A stretch of 64,000 nt of DNA from Halalkalibacter suaedae (GTDB lineage Bacteria; Bacillota; Bacilli; Bacillales; Bacillaceae_D), in the NCBI RefSeq assembly GCF_017939705.1, contig NZ_JAGKSQ010000008.1, positions 62,001 through 126,000 on the forward strand, given 5' to 3'. How positions within the stretch are numbered: position 1 is the first letter of the stretch; each line of letters begins with the position of its first letter. The position numbers were made by a program, and so were the translations under genes. The notes beneath the pieces are model-generated. The model was not told the origin of the DNA, made no database searches, and worked only from the letters and a program-made list of their open reading frames with translations. Shown here in pieces: positions 9,721 to 19,754 of the stretch.

Positions 9721-9762
9721 AGACAGTAAACCAACTAACAATTTTTAGTAGGCTTACTGTCT
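9721..9762 (-). terminator. Intrinsic terminator after the GT28 gene
   Basis: AGACAGTAAGCC pairs with GGTTTACTGTCT, followed on the minus strand by TTTTTT. It separates the glycosyltransferase from the downstream ltaS-type gene, so ltaS probably has its own promoter. Confidence 0.8.
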
Positions 9763-9768
9763 GACTTA

Positions 9769-10926
9769 TTAGGAATGAATGGTCGAAGCACTAATTTGAC
9801 TAATACTTTCTGAATACTGATAAGAACTTCTAGTTTGTAAGATGATTCTTACAATATCTTCAGCGGCTTCTCTGTTAATAAATGCTTGCTGTGATTGTTT
9901 AATGTTGTTAAGTTTCTGTGCGTCATTTTCTAATAGTTCACCGATGACTTGCTTGATGTGATCCGTATCCTTACAGATTACACCTAGATTACGCTTTTCA
10001 ACAAATGCGGGATTATCTTCCTCTTGACCTGGCAGGGCCCCAGTGATAATGAGAGGTGTATTAGAAGCAATTGCCTCAAACATCACATTTGGACTCCCTC
10101 TCGTAAAAGCAATGTCAGAATCAAACATCAAGTCTTGAATATCCTTAGTAAAACCATAGATTTCTACTTTGTCCTCGTATTGACGCAGTGATTCTTCTAA
10201 ATTAGCTTTTAGTTTTGCGTTTCTGCCTGCAACGATTTTCACTCTGCAATCAAAATTATTAAGTAGGTTTTCTGCGATTGTTTTCATGTTACCGGAGCCT
10301 TCACCGCCACTCATAATTAAGCAGGTAAGGGGAGAATGACTTTCTTTGACTTCAAGTAAGTTTCTGTTACTAGCAAAGAATCTTGACCTGACAGGGAAAC
10401 CGGAAATAACGATTTTTTCCTTAGGAATTCCGTATTCCAAACATTTGTCTCTAGCCTCGGATGTCGGACTGATAATACAGTTAGCCCGTTTATCTGCCCA
10501 AAGTGGATAGATATTAACTAAATCTGCAATTAATGTTAGGAAAGGGATGTCTAATCTTTCTTTCTCTAATATGTTCAGTATGGAACCATTAAAATTAGGA
10601 TGGACAGAGACAATCACATCTGGTTCAATATCTTTAATCAATTGTAAGAAATTCTTTTGAATAGCTGCTTCTATGTATGTATTTACTAAAGATGCTTTGA
10701 TTGCTGTAAGTTTCCAAATAATTTCCCAAAGTTTTTCGGCGCTTCTTGTGATTGGACCATAGGAATTGCCAATGGTTGAAAGAAGTCGTCCACCAAGGGA
10801 AAAACCGTCGACGACATGGATGTCGACATTCGTATCGAGAATAATCTTTTCGCATAATGACTCTGTAATACTTTTATGACCATGACCTGTATTCTCAGAA
10901 GAGATAATTAGTATTTTTTTCCTCAT
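9769..10926 (-). CDS. MGDG synthase/UgtP-like glycosyltransferase (GT28)
   Basis: 385 residues. The N-terminus KILIISSENTGHGHKS matches the acceptor domain of monogalactosyldiacylglycerol synthases and of UgtP/YpfP. The C-terminal half has the GT-B nucleotide-sugar region (MSGGEGSGNMKTI, DIAFTRGSPNVMFEAIASNTPLI). It probably adds a hexose to diacylglycerol or a related lipid. Next to an LtaS-type gene it would plausibly make the LTA glycolipid anchor, but the divergence from UgtP leaves the acceptor uncertain. Confidence 0.78.
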   Translation of the reverse strand: MRKKILIISSENTGHGHKSITESLCEKIILDTNVDIHVVDGFSLGGRLLSTIGNSYGPITRSAEKLWEIIWKLTAIKASLVNTYIEAAIQKNFLQLIKDIEPDVIVSVHPNFNGSILNILEKERLDIPFLTLIADLVNIYPLWADKRANCIISPTSEARDKCLEYGIPKEKIVISGFPVRSRFFASNRNLLEVKESHSPLTCLIMSGGEGSGNMKTIAENLLNNFDCRVKIVAGRNAKLKANLEESLRQYEDKVEIYGFTKDIQDLMFDSDIAFTRGSPNVMFEAIASNTPLIITGALPGQEEDNPAFVEKRNLGVICKDTDHIKQVIGELLENDAQKLNNIKQSQQAFINREAAEDIVRIILQTRSSYQYSESISQISASTIHS

Positions 10927-11083
10927 TCGTTAAATCCATCCTTCCGTGCACTTCTGAAACAAGTATACCAAAAGATTGTAAACGTAATAATATTATTTGT
11001 AAATATATTGTAAGTTTGTACAATGTGATAGAATGGAAAAAATAAACAATTTAGCTGACGTCTAGTAAAGGAGCATTAAATCA

Positions 11084-12487
11084 TTGAGGCATACGACTAA
11101 ATTCAAAATGTACTATACTGTTTTCGTGTTTATTGCTCTAGCTGCCTTTGAGCATATTATCATCGGATTATTTCCTCCACTGTTTCAATACATCGCATCA
11201 GATTTGAATATAGATGTTGCTGATTTGGGATTTGTTTCGGGAGTCAACATTCTAGTTACTGCTATTTCTGCTCTCGTATGGGGGTACTTGTCTGGTAAAT
11301 ATAAGCGTAAAATGCTTATAATCATTGGAACTATTCTTTGGGTATTGTCAGTTTATTTAACTTCGCTAAGTCAAAATTTTGTTCAACTACTGATCTATCA
11401 AATTATAACTGGTATTGGGCTTGGCTGCATGGCGGCAATTGGATTTAGTGTCTTAACAGACTATATCCCTTATCGGAAAAGAGGACTTATTCTTAGCTTG
11501 TGGGGGATGGCCCAAGGACTGGGGGGCATTGCTGGTTCAATTATCGCATCCTTAACTGCGACGTCCACCAGTTGGCGGTGGCCATTCGAACTAACTGCAT
11601 TGATTGGCGTATTTTTAATAATTTTATATCTATTTGTAACCGAACCAAATAGGGGAGGTGCTGAACCTGAATTCAAACGTCTTAAGGGAGACAAGCAATC
11701 GTATGATTATGTTATTAAAGCCGAGCATCTAAAGCTAATTCTCTTAAAGGCAAGCAATGTCTACTTATATATTCAAGCGTTCTTTATGAATATTGCAACA
11801 GGTAGCCTTATTTGGATTCCAACCTTGTACATATATAAGATTATTCAGCAGGGCTATAGTATGGAGACAGCAGTCATAGCTTCTGGTTATTTGTATGCGA
11901 TCTTCCAAATTGGTGGTATGGCATCAGTCTATCTAGGTCATCTTGGTGACAAGGCCCAACGTAAAAGCTATAAAGGTAGAGCGTATTTGTCAGGTGTGTT
12001 CATCTTGTTAACCTTACCACTCTACTGTTTGTTTTTTCTAATCCCGATGACCGATCTGGATATACCTAATCAGGGTAGTGCATGGCTCATTTTGATTAGT
12101 CTGCTTAAACAAATCGTGATGAATCCATTGGTTGCTCTACTATTCGTACTTGCATTCTTTGCATCTGCTTTTCAATCAGCGAATACGCCAAATTGGTTAG
12201 CACTGATTACAGATGTGAATTTACCTGAACATAGAGGAACTGCCTTTAGTGTTGCTAATTTATTTAATAGTTTAGGAAGGACCTTAGGCAATGTAGGTGT
12301 TGGAATCATACTCGGAGTTGTCTCGGTTCATGTAACAGAACCGTATAATCATATTGTCACGTTGTCGCTTTTACAAATATTTATTATTCCATCAGCGATT
12401 TGTTACTTTAAAATGGCGAACAAAAATGTAACAGATATTAAACAAGTCAAAAGTACATTGCAACAACGAGCACAGCAAGAAGGATAA
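11084..12487 (+). CDS. MFS transporter
   Basis: 467 residues with about 12 membrane helices. The MFS loop 2-3 motif is GYLSGKYKRKML, and a repeat of the pattern GHLGDKAQRK occurs in the second half. Substrate cannot be read from sequence. TTG start at 11084, ten bases after AAAGGAG; divergent from the GT28 gene. No regulator is adjacent. Confidence 0.85.
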   Translation: MRHTTKFKMYYTVFVFIALAAFEHIIIGLFPPLFQYIASDLNIDVADLGFVSGVNILVTAISALVWGYLSGKYKRKMLIIIGTILWVLSVYLTSLSQNFVQLLIYQIITGIGLGCMAAIGFSVLTDYIPYRKRGLILSLWGMAQGLGGIAGSIIASLTATSTSWRWPFELTALIGVFLIILYLFVTEPNRGGAEPEFKRLKGDKQSYDYVIKAEHLKLILLKASNVYLYIQAFFMNIATGSLIWIPTLYIYKIIQQGYSMETAVIASGYLYAIFQIGGMASVYLGHLGDKAQRKSYKGRAYLSGVFILLTLPLYCLFFLIPMTDLDIPNQGSAWLILISLLKQIVMNPLVALLFVLAFFASAFQSANTPNWLALITDVNLPEHRGTAFSVANLFNSLGRTLGNVGVGIILGVVSVHVTEPYNHIVTLSLLQIFIIPSAICYFKMANKNVTDIKQVKSTLQQRAQQEG

Positions 12488-12499
12488 TCTTTTTTCGAA

Positions 12500-12538
12500 C
12501 GTGTCACAAAAGATTAATAGTGTATCTTCTGTGACACG
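12500..12538. terminator. Inverted repeat between convergent MFS and catalase genes
   Basis: CGTGTCACA pairs with TGTGACACG, with an inner AGAT/ATCT extension. It lies between two converging stops. A T-run is not evident on either side, so intrinsic termination is only probable. Confidence 0.5.
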
Positions 12539-12565
12539 ACTAAAAGCTAGGTGTGTAATTAGACA

Positions 12566-14707
12566 CTACAAGTTCATTTCGCGACTCCAGTGACGATGTT
12601 TGGCAATACCTTGAGTAAACGCATGTGTAAAGCTTTGCATGTTTGTTGCGTTTCTGATCGTAATGACACCTAGAGAGTTGATTGGCGATGAAGAACTTTC
12701 CACTGAAGCAATCGCGATTCCATAAATTTGTGCATCTGCTATTAATTCGACTCCTTCATTAGAAGCCCCGATTGTTTTTGCGTGAGTATATGCTTCTTTA
12801 ATAAATTGTAGGGCTTTTGCCTCTTCGCTTAGTTTAGTTACACTTTCGGTCCCACCAGGAAGATAGACTGCATCATACATCACAGAGTCACTAGTAGTGA
12901 ATGTTTTGTCTACTTTAATCTCTTGTCCGTTCTCACACGTAATAAAGCCAAGTGTTTTGCTGATAATATTAGCTGACACACCTTCAATATTCAAATTCTT
13001 TATTACTTGGGTGATCTCTTCATACTTAACCCCGTTTTCAGCTAAAATAGCTACTGTTCTTGATTTCGGAGACTTTTTTGTTGTCATCTGGCTAACAGCT
13101 GGTGAGCTTGCCTTTACGCCAGTACCTCCTGGTGCCATAGGTGGATCTACTCCAATACCAGCGGCAATAAGAGTAGCAAGTTCACTATCAACGTTGTTAA
13201 ATACCTCAACAACTCGTTGTCTAATTTGCTTGTTTTCAACGTTTCCAACTTCGAAGTGGAATGCATTAATGATATGTTGTTTTTCAACCTCAGACATACT
13301 ATTCCAAAAGAAAGTCGCTTGACTATAATGGTCATTAAAACTTGGGCTTCGCTCACGAATTTTTCGTCCGTCTACTTTTTCAGCGTAATGAACATAGCCG
13401 CCCTCTTTTTCACTTGATGGTTTAGGATCGTTATTCTGTAATGAATTGACGGAATAGCTCGTGACACCGCGGTTAATTGTCATACGGTGATAGCCATCGC
13501 GTTGATTATTGACAACAGCTGAGACAGAACGATTAATTGGAATTTCATGAAAGTTAGGACCGCCTAATCGAATTAATTGTGTATCCAAATACGAGAACAA
13601 TCTTCCTTGAAGAAGAGGATCATTAGTAAAATCAATACCTGGAACGACATTCGCTACATGGAAGGCAACCTGTTCTGTTTCAGCAAAGAAGTTATCAACA
13701 TTGCGATCTAATGTAAGCTTGCCAATCTTTCTAACAGGAATGTCTTCCTCTGGCCAAAATTTAGTTGGATCTAAAATGTCAAAATCAAACGCAAACTCAT
13801 CTTCTTCCTCAAGAATTTGTACGCCAAGCTCGTATTCTGGAAAATGTTCAGCATCAATCGCGTTCCATAAATCACGTCGGTGATAGTCAGGATCCTTTCC
13901 AGCTAGTTGTTGAGCTTCCTCCCATACAAGTGAGTGAACACCGAGAATAGGCTTCCAGTGGAACTTCACAAAGCGAGCCTTCCCTTGTTTATTGACAAAG
14001 CGAAATGTGTGAACGCCAAAGCCTTCCATCATTCGAAAGCTTCTTGGAATACCTCGATCAGAAAGTACCCATAGGACCATATGGGCTGTTTCGGTATTGT
14101 TAACAACGAAATCCCAAAATGTATCATGTGCCGTGGCAGCTTGTGGGATTTCTCTGTTAGGTTCAGGTTTTCCGGCATGAATCACATCAGGGAACTTCAT
14201 TGCATCCTGTATGAAAAAAATCGGGATGTTATTGCCGACTAGATCAAAAATTCCTTCTTCTGTATAGAATTTTGTCGCAAATCCTCGTACATCTCTAGCG
14301 GTATCTGGAGAGCCTTTTGAACCGAGAACAGTTGAGAAACGGACAAAGACTGGTGTTTTCTTCGAGGGATCCTGTAGGAACCCTGCTTCAGTAAGCTCAT
14401 GCATTGGCTCATATACTTGGAAATAGCCATGAGCACCACTTCCTCTTGCATGTACGACTCGTTCTGGAATGCGTTCATGATCAAAATGAGTCATCTTCTC
14501 TCTGAAATGAAAATCCTCCATAATTGTTGGTCCACGTCTACCAGCTCTTAATGAATCATCATCATTTGAGACACGGAGTCCTTGATTTGTTGTCATCCTT
14601 TTACCGGTATGATCAATAGTAAATGATTCTAATTGCTTTTCCTTAGCATCTAAGTTATTTAGCTTTTTCTGATTCTCATTACTATGGAGTCGCTCATGAT
14701 CTGACAT
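12566..14707 (-). CDS. katE: Large-subunit (HPII-type) monofunctional catalase
   Basis: About 713 residues, the size of clade-2 catalases. The catalytic His lies in [14 protein letters not shown], the distal Asn region in VRFSTV...[15 protein letters not shown], and the haem-ligand Tyr in [12 protein letters not shown]-terminal ~150-residue class I glutamine amidotransferase/DJ-1-like domain ([25 protein letters not shown]) is characteristic of HPII. Decomposes hydrogen peroxide in the cytosol. ATG at 14707 follows GAAAGGGATG; upstream ATGs extend the frame but have no better site. Bacillus homologues (KatE/KatX) are general-stress or spore enzymes. Confidence 0.93.
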   Translation of the reverse strand: MSDHERLHSNENQKKLNNLDAKEKQLESFTIDHTGKRMTTNQGLRVSNDDDSLRAGRRGPTIMEDFHFREKMTHFDHERIPERVVHARGSGAHGYFQVYEPMHELTEAGFLQDPSKKTPVFVRFSTVLGSKGSPDTARDVRGFATKFYTEEGIFDLVGNNIPIFFIQDAMKFPDVIHAGKPEPNREIPQAATAHDTFWDFVVNNTETAHMVLWVLSDRGIPRSFRMMEGFGVHTFRFVNKQGKARFVKFHWKPILGVHSLVWEEAQQLAGKDPDYHRRDLWNAIDAEHFPEYELGVQILEEEDEFAFDFDILDPTKFWPEEDIPVRKIGKLTLDRNVDNFFAETEQVAFHVANVVPGIDFTNDPLLQGRLFSYLDTQLIRLGGPNFHEIPINRSVSAVVNNQRDGYHRMTINRGVTSYSVNSLQNNDPKPSSEKEGGYVHYAEKVDGRKIRERSPSFNDHYSQATFFWNSMSEVEKQHIINAFHFEVGNVENKQIRQRVVEVFNNVDSELATLIAAGIGVDPPMAPGGTGVKASSPAVSQMTTKKSPKSRTVAILAENGVKYEEITQVIKNLNIEGVSANIISKTLGFITCENGQEIKVDKTFTTSDSVMYDAVYLPGGTESVTKLSEEAKALQFIKEAYTHAKTIGASNEGVELIADAQIYGIAIASVESSSSPINSLGVITIRNATNMQSFTHAFTQGIAKHRHWSREMNL

Positions 14708-14931
14708 GATTTTCATCCCTTTCTGTTTCTTCATAACTGTATGTAGGATCACCTATATCTACTATTGATTGTATATGCACGTCTACAAGGGAACATGTCA
14801 CTCAAGCATAGAAACAAATGGTTAAGGGACAAAACAAACTGGTCGAATCGACAAAAAACAATAGCACTTGCAATTGGAATCTTTTACTATAAGGATATGA
14901 AGTTAATTTGAAATTTCTGGAGGAGTCTATT

Positions 14932-15717
14932 TTGAATAATCATGAAATTGATTACAAGATTTACGGTGATGATATGCAGTTTGTCGAGGTTGAATTGGAT
15001 CCAGACGAAACCGTCGTTGCGGAAGCAGGGAGTTTAATGATGATGGATCATGATATTCGAATGGAGACAATCTTTGGCGATGGTGCAAGTTCAGGTGGAT
15101 TGGTAGGAAAGCTCTTTGGTGCGGGCAAACGAGTTCTCACTGGAGAAAGTCTTTTCATGACGACGTTTACGAATCAAGGGTCTGAAAAAAAGCACGTTTC
15201 CTTTGCATCACCGTATCCTGGGAAAATTATCCCAATGGACCTCTCGGAATTAAATGGAAAAATTATATGTCAAAAGGATGCATTTTTAGCCGCGGCCAAA
15301 GGCGTGTCGGTCGGAATTGAATTTCAGAAGAAAATTGGTGCCGGCTTCTTCGGTGGTGAAGGCTTCATTATGCAGAAGCTTGAAGGTGATGGCATGGCAT
15401 TTGTTCATGCAGGTGGAACGATTCATAAAAAAGAGCTGAAGCGTGGAGATAAATTAAGAGTTGATACAGGTTGCTTAGTCGCTATGACAAGTGGGATTGA
15501 CTACAATATTGAGTTTGTTAAAGGGGTCAAAACAGCATTATTCGGTGGGGAAGGGTTGTTCTTTGCAACATTGGAAGGGCCAGGAACGGTTTGGGTTCAG
15601 TCGTTACCATTTAGTAGACTTGCTAGTCGTGTCTTTGCAGCGATGCCTCATAATGATGGTTCAAAGGACGAGGGTAGTATCGCGAAGGGACTCTTTAATA
15701 TGCTTGATGGCAGGTAA
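14932..15717 (+). CDS. TIGR00266/AIM24-family protein
   Basis: 261 residues of repeated glycine-rich beta strands typical of the AIM24/TIGR00266 fold: EAGSLMMMDHDIRMET, GGEGFIMQKLEGDGMAFVHAGG, and FGGEGLFFATLEGPGTVWVQ. Biochemical role unknown; relatives are tied to membrane organisation. The TTG at 14932 has GGAGGAG at proper spacing, preferred over a TTG at 14908 lacking one. Divergent from katE. Confidence 0.85.
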   Translation: MNNHEIDYKIYGDDMQFVEVELDPDETVVAEAGSLMMMDHDIRMETIFGDGASSGGLVGKLFGAGKRVLTGESLFMTTFTNQGSEKKHVSFASPYPGKIIPMDLSELNGKIICQKDAFLAAAKGVSVGIEFQKKIGAGFFGGEGFIMQKLEGDGMAFVHAGGTIHKKELKRGDKLRVDTGCLVAMTSGIDYNIEFVKGVKTALFGGEGLFFATLEGPGTVWVQSLPFSRLASRVFAAMPHNDGSKDEGSIAKGLFNMLDGR

Positions 15718-15736
15718 GAAGCGAACCGAATGTTAA

Positions 15737-15787
15737 ACAAAGAAACTCTTTAATCGGTAAGCTGGATTAAGGAGTTTCTTTTTGTTG
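15737..15787 (+). terminator. Intrinsic terminator after AIM24-family gene
   Basis: AAAGAAACTCTTTAATC pairs with GATTAAGGAGTTTCTTT, followed by TTTTG. Confidence 0.8.
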
Positions 15788-15888
15788 TATTAATGGTAAA
15801 TAGCTTTGTTTTCAAAACGTATGGCTATGGATTAAAGTTATAAAAACAGTAATCCTCTCTTTAAAATGGATAAGTAGGTCTGAGACTG

Positions 15889-15990
15889 GGATAAAAGTGA
15901 TAATAGAATATCTGAACAATATGTCAACCGTTACATGATTGTTTTGTTCGAGATTTGAGTTAGACACTTTATTGTATCCTGGACTCTTTT
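15889..15990. repeat. Long palindromic intergenic repeat, copy C (degenerate)
   Basis: Left arm GAGACTGGGATAAAAGTG pairs imperfectly with CACTTTATTGTATCCTGGACTC. Inside, CTGAACAA pairs with TTGTTCGAG as in copy A. It has lost the GC-rich core. The rest of the 15718-16095 gap holds only the upstream terminator and the leader of the next gene. Confidence 0.6.
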
Positions 15991-16095
15991 TATTTTTAAT
16001 CTACAATTTATCATCCTCTAATGAAATAGAGACGTTTTGATAACTCATTATCGGGTAGGTTAACAGTAGTTCATTTTGGTTGGGAGAGGTTCTAC

Positions 16096-17373
16096 TTGTC
16101 AGAAATACCACTGAATTTAGTTGTGATACTTTTCGTATTAATTATATTATCTGCGTTTTTTTCATCGATAGAAACGGCGTACTCAAGTGCAAACAAATTA
16201 AGACTAAAAAGCTATGCAGATGAGAATCGGCGTGGAGGGTCTAAAGCCCTTTATATCTCGCAAAATTTTGATCATGCTCTTTCTACTATATTAATCGGTA
16301 ATAATTTGGTGAATATTGCAGCTGCTACGATTTCTGCACAGTTAGCAACAGAATTATTAGGTGGAAGTACTGGACCACTTATCAGTACGATTGTAATGAC
16401 AATCGTCATTCTTATCTTTGGAGAAGTTCTACCGAAGTCCTTAGCCAAAGAAAATGCTGAGTCTCTAGCTCTCGGGGTTTCAGCTATCTTACTTCTATTA
16501 ATGAAACTATTTACACCCTTTACGTGGCTGCTAGTTAAATTAAAGAACTCTCTTACAAAATTTGTGAAGAGATCAGAACAAAGTCCTTCAGTAACGGAGG
16601 AAGAATTAAAAGAGATGTTCACGATAAGTGAGGAAGAGGGCGTACTTGAACAAAATGAAAAAGAGCTCCTTCATAATACCTTAGACTTTAATGATATAAA
16701 AGTACTCGAAATATTAACACCACGTACCGATATTGTAGCAATTGATGTTGACATGCCGATTGAAGAAGTTACAGCGATACTAATGAGAGAAAGATTTTCT
16801 CGAGTGCCCGTATATGAAAAGTCAATTGATAACATCATCGGCGTTTTATCTGAAAGAGAATTTCTTTCACAGCTTGTTAAAAAACAAGAGGTAGACATAA
16901 GAAAAATAATTAGAAAGCCATTGTACGTGATAGGAACATTAGGTATCTCTTCACTTTTGCCAAAGTTACAAAAAGAACGAGTCCATATGGCTGTTGTCAT
17001 AGATGAATTTGGAGGGACTTCTGGGATCATTACCCTAGAGGATATACTAGAGGAGCTAGTAGGCGAAATTTGGGATGAACATGACGAGAAAGTAAATGAG
17101 GCCAAACAGGTAGGCCCGAATGAATATGAATTCTATGGTGATTTTCCGTTGGATGATTTTGCAAGAATGGTGGAAATGGAACTGCCAGATAGCAGGAATA
17201 TTACTCTTGGTGGTTGGATAGCTGAGGAGTTTCATTATGTACCAGTTACAGGGGAAGAGCTTAACTATGAGGGTGTAAAACTAGTTGTCACTAAGGCAGA
17301 TGAAAGAAGAGTGATAAACGTTAGAGTGATGTTGAATGAAGAACCATCTATTGATACTAATATAAATGAATAG
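16096..17373 (+). CDS. CNNM/CBS-domain membrane protein (HlyC/CorC family)
   Basis: 425 residues: CNNM (DUF21) transmembrane domain (residues ~1-190; four hydrophobic segments; FFSSIETAYSSANKLRLK motif), paired CBS domains (~200-330, LTPRTDIVAIDVDMP, RVPVYEKSIDNIIGVL, AVVIDEFGGTSGIITLEDILEE) and a CorC_HlyC C-terminal domain. B. subtilis relatives (YhdP/MpfA, YrkA, YugS) export or control Mg2+. TTG start at 16096 after GGGAGAGG. Isolated gene flanked by terminators. Confidence 0.88.
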   Translation: MSEIPLNLVVILFVLIILSAFFSSIETAYSSANKLRLKSYADENRRGGSKALYISQNFDHALSTILIGNNLVNIAAATISAQLATELLGGSTGPLISTIVMTIVILIFGEVLPKSLAKENAESLALGVSAILLLLMKLFTPFTWLLVKLKNSLTKFVKRSEQSPSVTEEELKEMFTISEEEGVLEQNEKELLHNTLDFNDIKVLEILTPRTDIVAIDVDMPIEEVTAILMRERFSRVPVYEKSIDNIIGVLSEREFLSQLVKKQEVDIRKIIRKPLYVIGTLGISSLLPKLQKERVHMAVVIDEFGGTSGIITLEDILEELVGEIWDEHDEKVNEAKQVGPNEYEFYGDFPLDDFARMVEMELPDSRNITLGGWIAEEFHYVPVTGEELNYEGVKLVVTKADERRVINVRVMLNEEPSIDTNINE

Positions 17374-17389
17374 TTTCTATTAAATTATA

Positions 17390-17437
17390 ACAAGGTTCCT
17401 GCCAATGATGATGACTCACGATGGCAGGAACCTAAAT
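17390..17437. terminator. Bidirectional terminator between convergent genes
   Basis: AGGTTCCTGCCA pairs perfectly with TGGCAGGAACCT between the CNNM gene and the lipoprotein gene. Confidence 0.8.
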
Positions 17438-17448
17438 AAATCTTGAAA

Positions 17449-18243
17449 TTATAAGTTTACAGTGACGTCTGCATCTGCACGAAGACTTTCAACAAACGCT
17501 TGTGCTAATTCTGCTTCTTTCTGGCTTCTTACTTGGTTTTCAAGCTCTGATTTGATTTCATCAAAAGAGGGGACCTCTACTTCTTGTCCATCTTCTCCAC
17601 CCATTTGCTCTTGTTGAGCAACAAACATTTCATAAAGCTCATTAAGTTCCTCGTCAGTGACTTCAATTTCACCAGATTCATTTGCAATCATCTGATCTAT
17701 TTTCACTTGCATTTCAACCTCTGACATTACTTGTGCTTCACTCAAACCTTGTTGTTCGAAAGCTGACATAAGCGCTTCTCTGGATTCGAGCCCGTTTTGC
17801 TCTTGTATTCGATCAAGTATTTGATTGATTTCTTCTTCCGAAACTTGAAGATCTCTATCGTTTGCTTCTTGGATTAGAAGTGTTTGACCAATCATACTTT
17901 CTGCTATTTGCTCTTTCAATTGATCTTGGTCTATCTCTTGCCCGCTCATTTGTGCTTGCAGCATAGCTTGCTGGAATTGTCCCTGATATGTAGCAATAAA
18001 TTCCTCTTTAAGAATTTCTTCACCGTTCACTGCTGCCACAACCTCTGGAATCCCTTCCAAATCCGGTTCAGGCATTTCAGGTTGCTCACTAGCTACATCA
18101 CTCTCAGCTTGTTCCCCTTCCGCTACTTCTTCTGTTGACTCGGCTTCCTCACTACTATTTTCAGCTGGTTCATCTGAGTTGCAAGCTGTTGAAACTGCTA
18201 GCAGTCCTGCAAGTGATAAACCTAATAACCATTTCTTGTTCAT
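17449..18243 (-). CDS. SurA-N-like lipoprotein lacking a PPIase domain
   Basis: 264 residues. Signal peptide with lipobox LLAVSTAC (Cys21), then an acidic Glu/Ser-rich linker to ~65, then a SurA_N-like helical domain starting VVAAVNGEEILKEEF and ending RSQKEAELAQAFVESLRADADV. It lacks the parvulin domain of PrsA. Probably an extracytoplasmic chaperone-like lipoprotein. A paralogue at 61582 has the same plan (lipobox, acidic linker, VIATVNGEE). GGAAGGGGAA lies upstream of the ATG. Confidence 0.82.
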   Translation of the reverse strand: MNKKWLLGLSLAGLLAVSTACNSDEPAENSSEEAESTEEVAEGEQAESDVASEQPEMPEPDLEGIPEVVAAVNGEEILKEEFIATYQGQFQQAMLQAQMSGQEIDQDQLKEQIAESMIGQTLLIQEANDRDLQVSEEEINQILDRIQEQNGLESREALMSAFEQQGLSEAQVMSEVEMQVKIDQMIANESGEIEVTDEELNELYEMFVAQQEQMGGEDGQEVEVPSFDEIKSELENQVRSQKEAELAQAFVESLRADADVTVNL

Positions 18244-18246
18244 TAA

Positions 18247-18691
18247 TTATTCCCCTTCCATTACGTGATGTTTGTCATTGTAACATCTATTATTGCTGTA
18301 TGTAATACTAACAAGACTGACGCCAAGGGAAATAGAAGTTATTGATCTGTTAAACCCTTGCCATATCAAGTTTCTGTATGAATTTATATTAATGTGTGAA
18401 ATTATGACCTTATTTACACAAAGGATAACATTTGATTTTTTTTGATTAGATCCTACTTTTTTAGACAAATAAGAAGAGGTAAATAAGATTGGATATCTTA
18501 GTTAGAAGAGAAGAATCGTATTGAAAAAAACAGTAAATATATGAGTAGTTTGTTTTTAATCGGCTATAAAAGAGATAAATTAGTAGAATATAAGTAAAAA
18601 AAGCTAAAAGACATATAAGTTGATTGTCATTTAGCTTTTTCGATCAATGTACGGCTACTTCCTTACATTTAATGGCCGCAGAATGTACTAA
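18247..18691. other. Gene-free stretch
   Basis: Holds the leader of the SurA-like lipoprotein gene and, at its right end, the terminator of the SDR gene. Otherwise AT-rich with no supported gene; the short frames in it lack ribosome binding sites and recognisable products. Confidence 0.6.
18597..18641 (-). terminator. Intrinsic terminator after SDR gene
   Basis: AAAAAGCTAAAAGACA pairs with TGTCATTTAGCTTTTT with flanking A/T runs, about 50 bp beyond the SDR stop. Confidence 0.75.
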
Positions 18692-19486
18692 TTAGTGCTT
18701 TAATTTTTTTGCAATTAATTCAGCTGCCTTTTTAGGGTTTACTCGGTAAATCTTATCCATTAGGTATACATCTTTTCCTGCAAGAACACTGAACTTATCT
18801 TTCTCCATGCCAGTTACAATTATTTCGGCAGCTTCTTTTGGTGTTAGTATTTTTTGCCTTTGTTTTTCATCTACAGGTTGATTTGAACGCTCTGCACCTG
18901 AATTTTTCATAATGTTGGTACCTACACCTCCAGGAAATACGACAGTGACTTTTACGTTTGTATCTTTAAGCTCGGAGTGTAAAGCTTCTGTTAGAAGTTT
19001 TACAGCGGCCTTGGAAGCCCCATATATTGATTGACCTGGTACTGGTAAGAAACCGCCCATACTTGAAATGTTTGTAATATGTCCCACTGGTCTTTTTAGG
19101 AGATAAGGTATGAAGGATTTCACCATATAAAGAGTTCCATAAAAATTAATATCCATGACGAGTTTTATCTTTTCGTAGTCAAGCTCATTTACATGTACAA
19201 ATGGTTGGATAATTCCGGCATTATTAATGATTCCATCGACCGAACCGTGATGAGCAATTACTTGTTCAGGAAGTGCTTCGACCGCTTCTCTTTCAGTAAG
19301 ATTGACCACATGTATTGAGACTTTTGAACCTTTATCTCCTGCTATTTTGAGAGTTTCAGCTAGTGCCTCTTGATTAATATCGACAGCAGCGACACTCGCT
19401 CCCTTAGCAAGAAGATTTAAGACAATCTCACGTCCAATGCCTCCACCGGCACCAGTAACAACAATGACTTTATTTAAGACATTCAT
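18692..19486 (-). CDS. Short-chain dehydrogenase/reductase
   Basis: 264 residues. Rossmann motif VVTGAGGGIGREIV near the N-terminus, NNAG motif, catalytic Ser in ISSMGGFLP and YxxxK in SIYGASKAAVK. Classical SDR preferring NAD(P); VAAVDIN after beta-2 favours NAD. Substrate unknown. ATG at 19486 follows AAGGAGG by 7 bases; upstream in-frame codons lack a site. Divergent from a TetR regulator, which probably controls it. Confidence 0.88.
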   Translation of the reverse strand: MNVLNKVIVVTGAGGGIGREIVLNLLAKGASVAAVDINQEALAETLKIAGDKGSKVSIHVVNLTEREAVEALPEQVIAHHGSVDGIINNAGIIQPFVHVNELDYEKIKLVMDINFYGTLYMVKSFIPYLLKRPVGHITNISSMGGFLPVPGQSIYGASKAAVKLLTEALHSELKDTNVKVTVVFPGGVGTNIMKNSGAERSNQPVDEKQRQKILTPKEAAEIIVTGMEKDKFSVLAGKDVYLMDKIYRVNPKKAAELIAKKLKH

Positions 19487-19754
19487 TGTATTTCCTCCTT
19501 TTATTCGTTGATGAGATGATTTTGTATGCGAATACAAAAGGCGTTTTGAGAATGAAAAATAGAACAAAATTTTGCTATTTTGCAGAAATTAGTTAGAATA
19601 GAATAAATATAACGAACAAATGTTGATTATCTTTCATATCAAAATTATATTTCATACCGAAAGCTAAGATCAATCAGCAAAAGATAGTGATAATGTATGT
19701 TAATAGACATTGGTCAAATTATTTGTTCATTTAAATTGGAATGGAGGTATTGGG

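Noticed and set aside
12897-13322. 141-residue frame opposite katE
   Set aside because: Antisense shadow of a strongly supported catalase gene.
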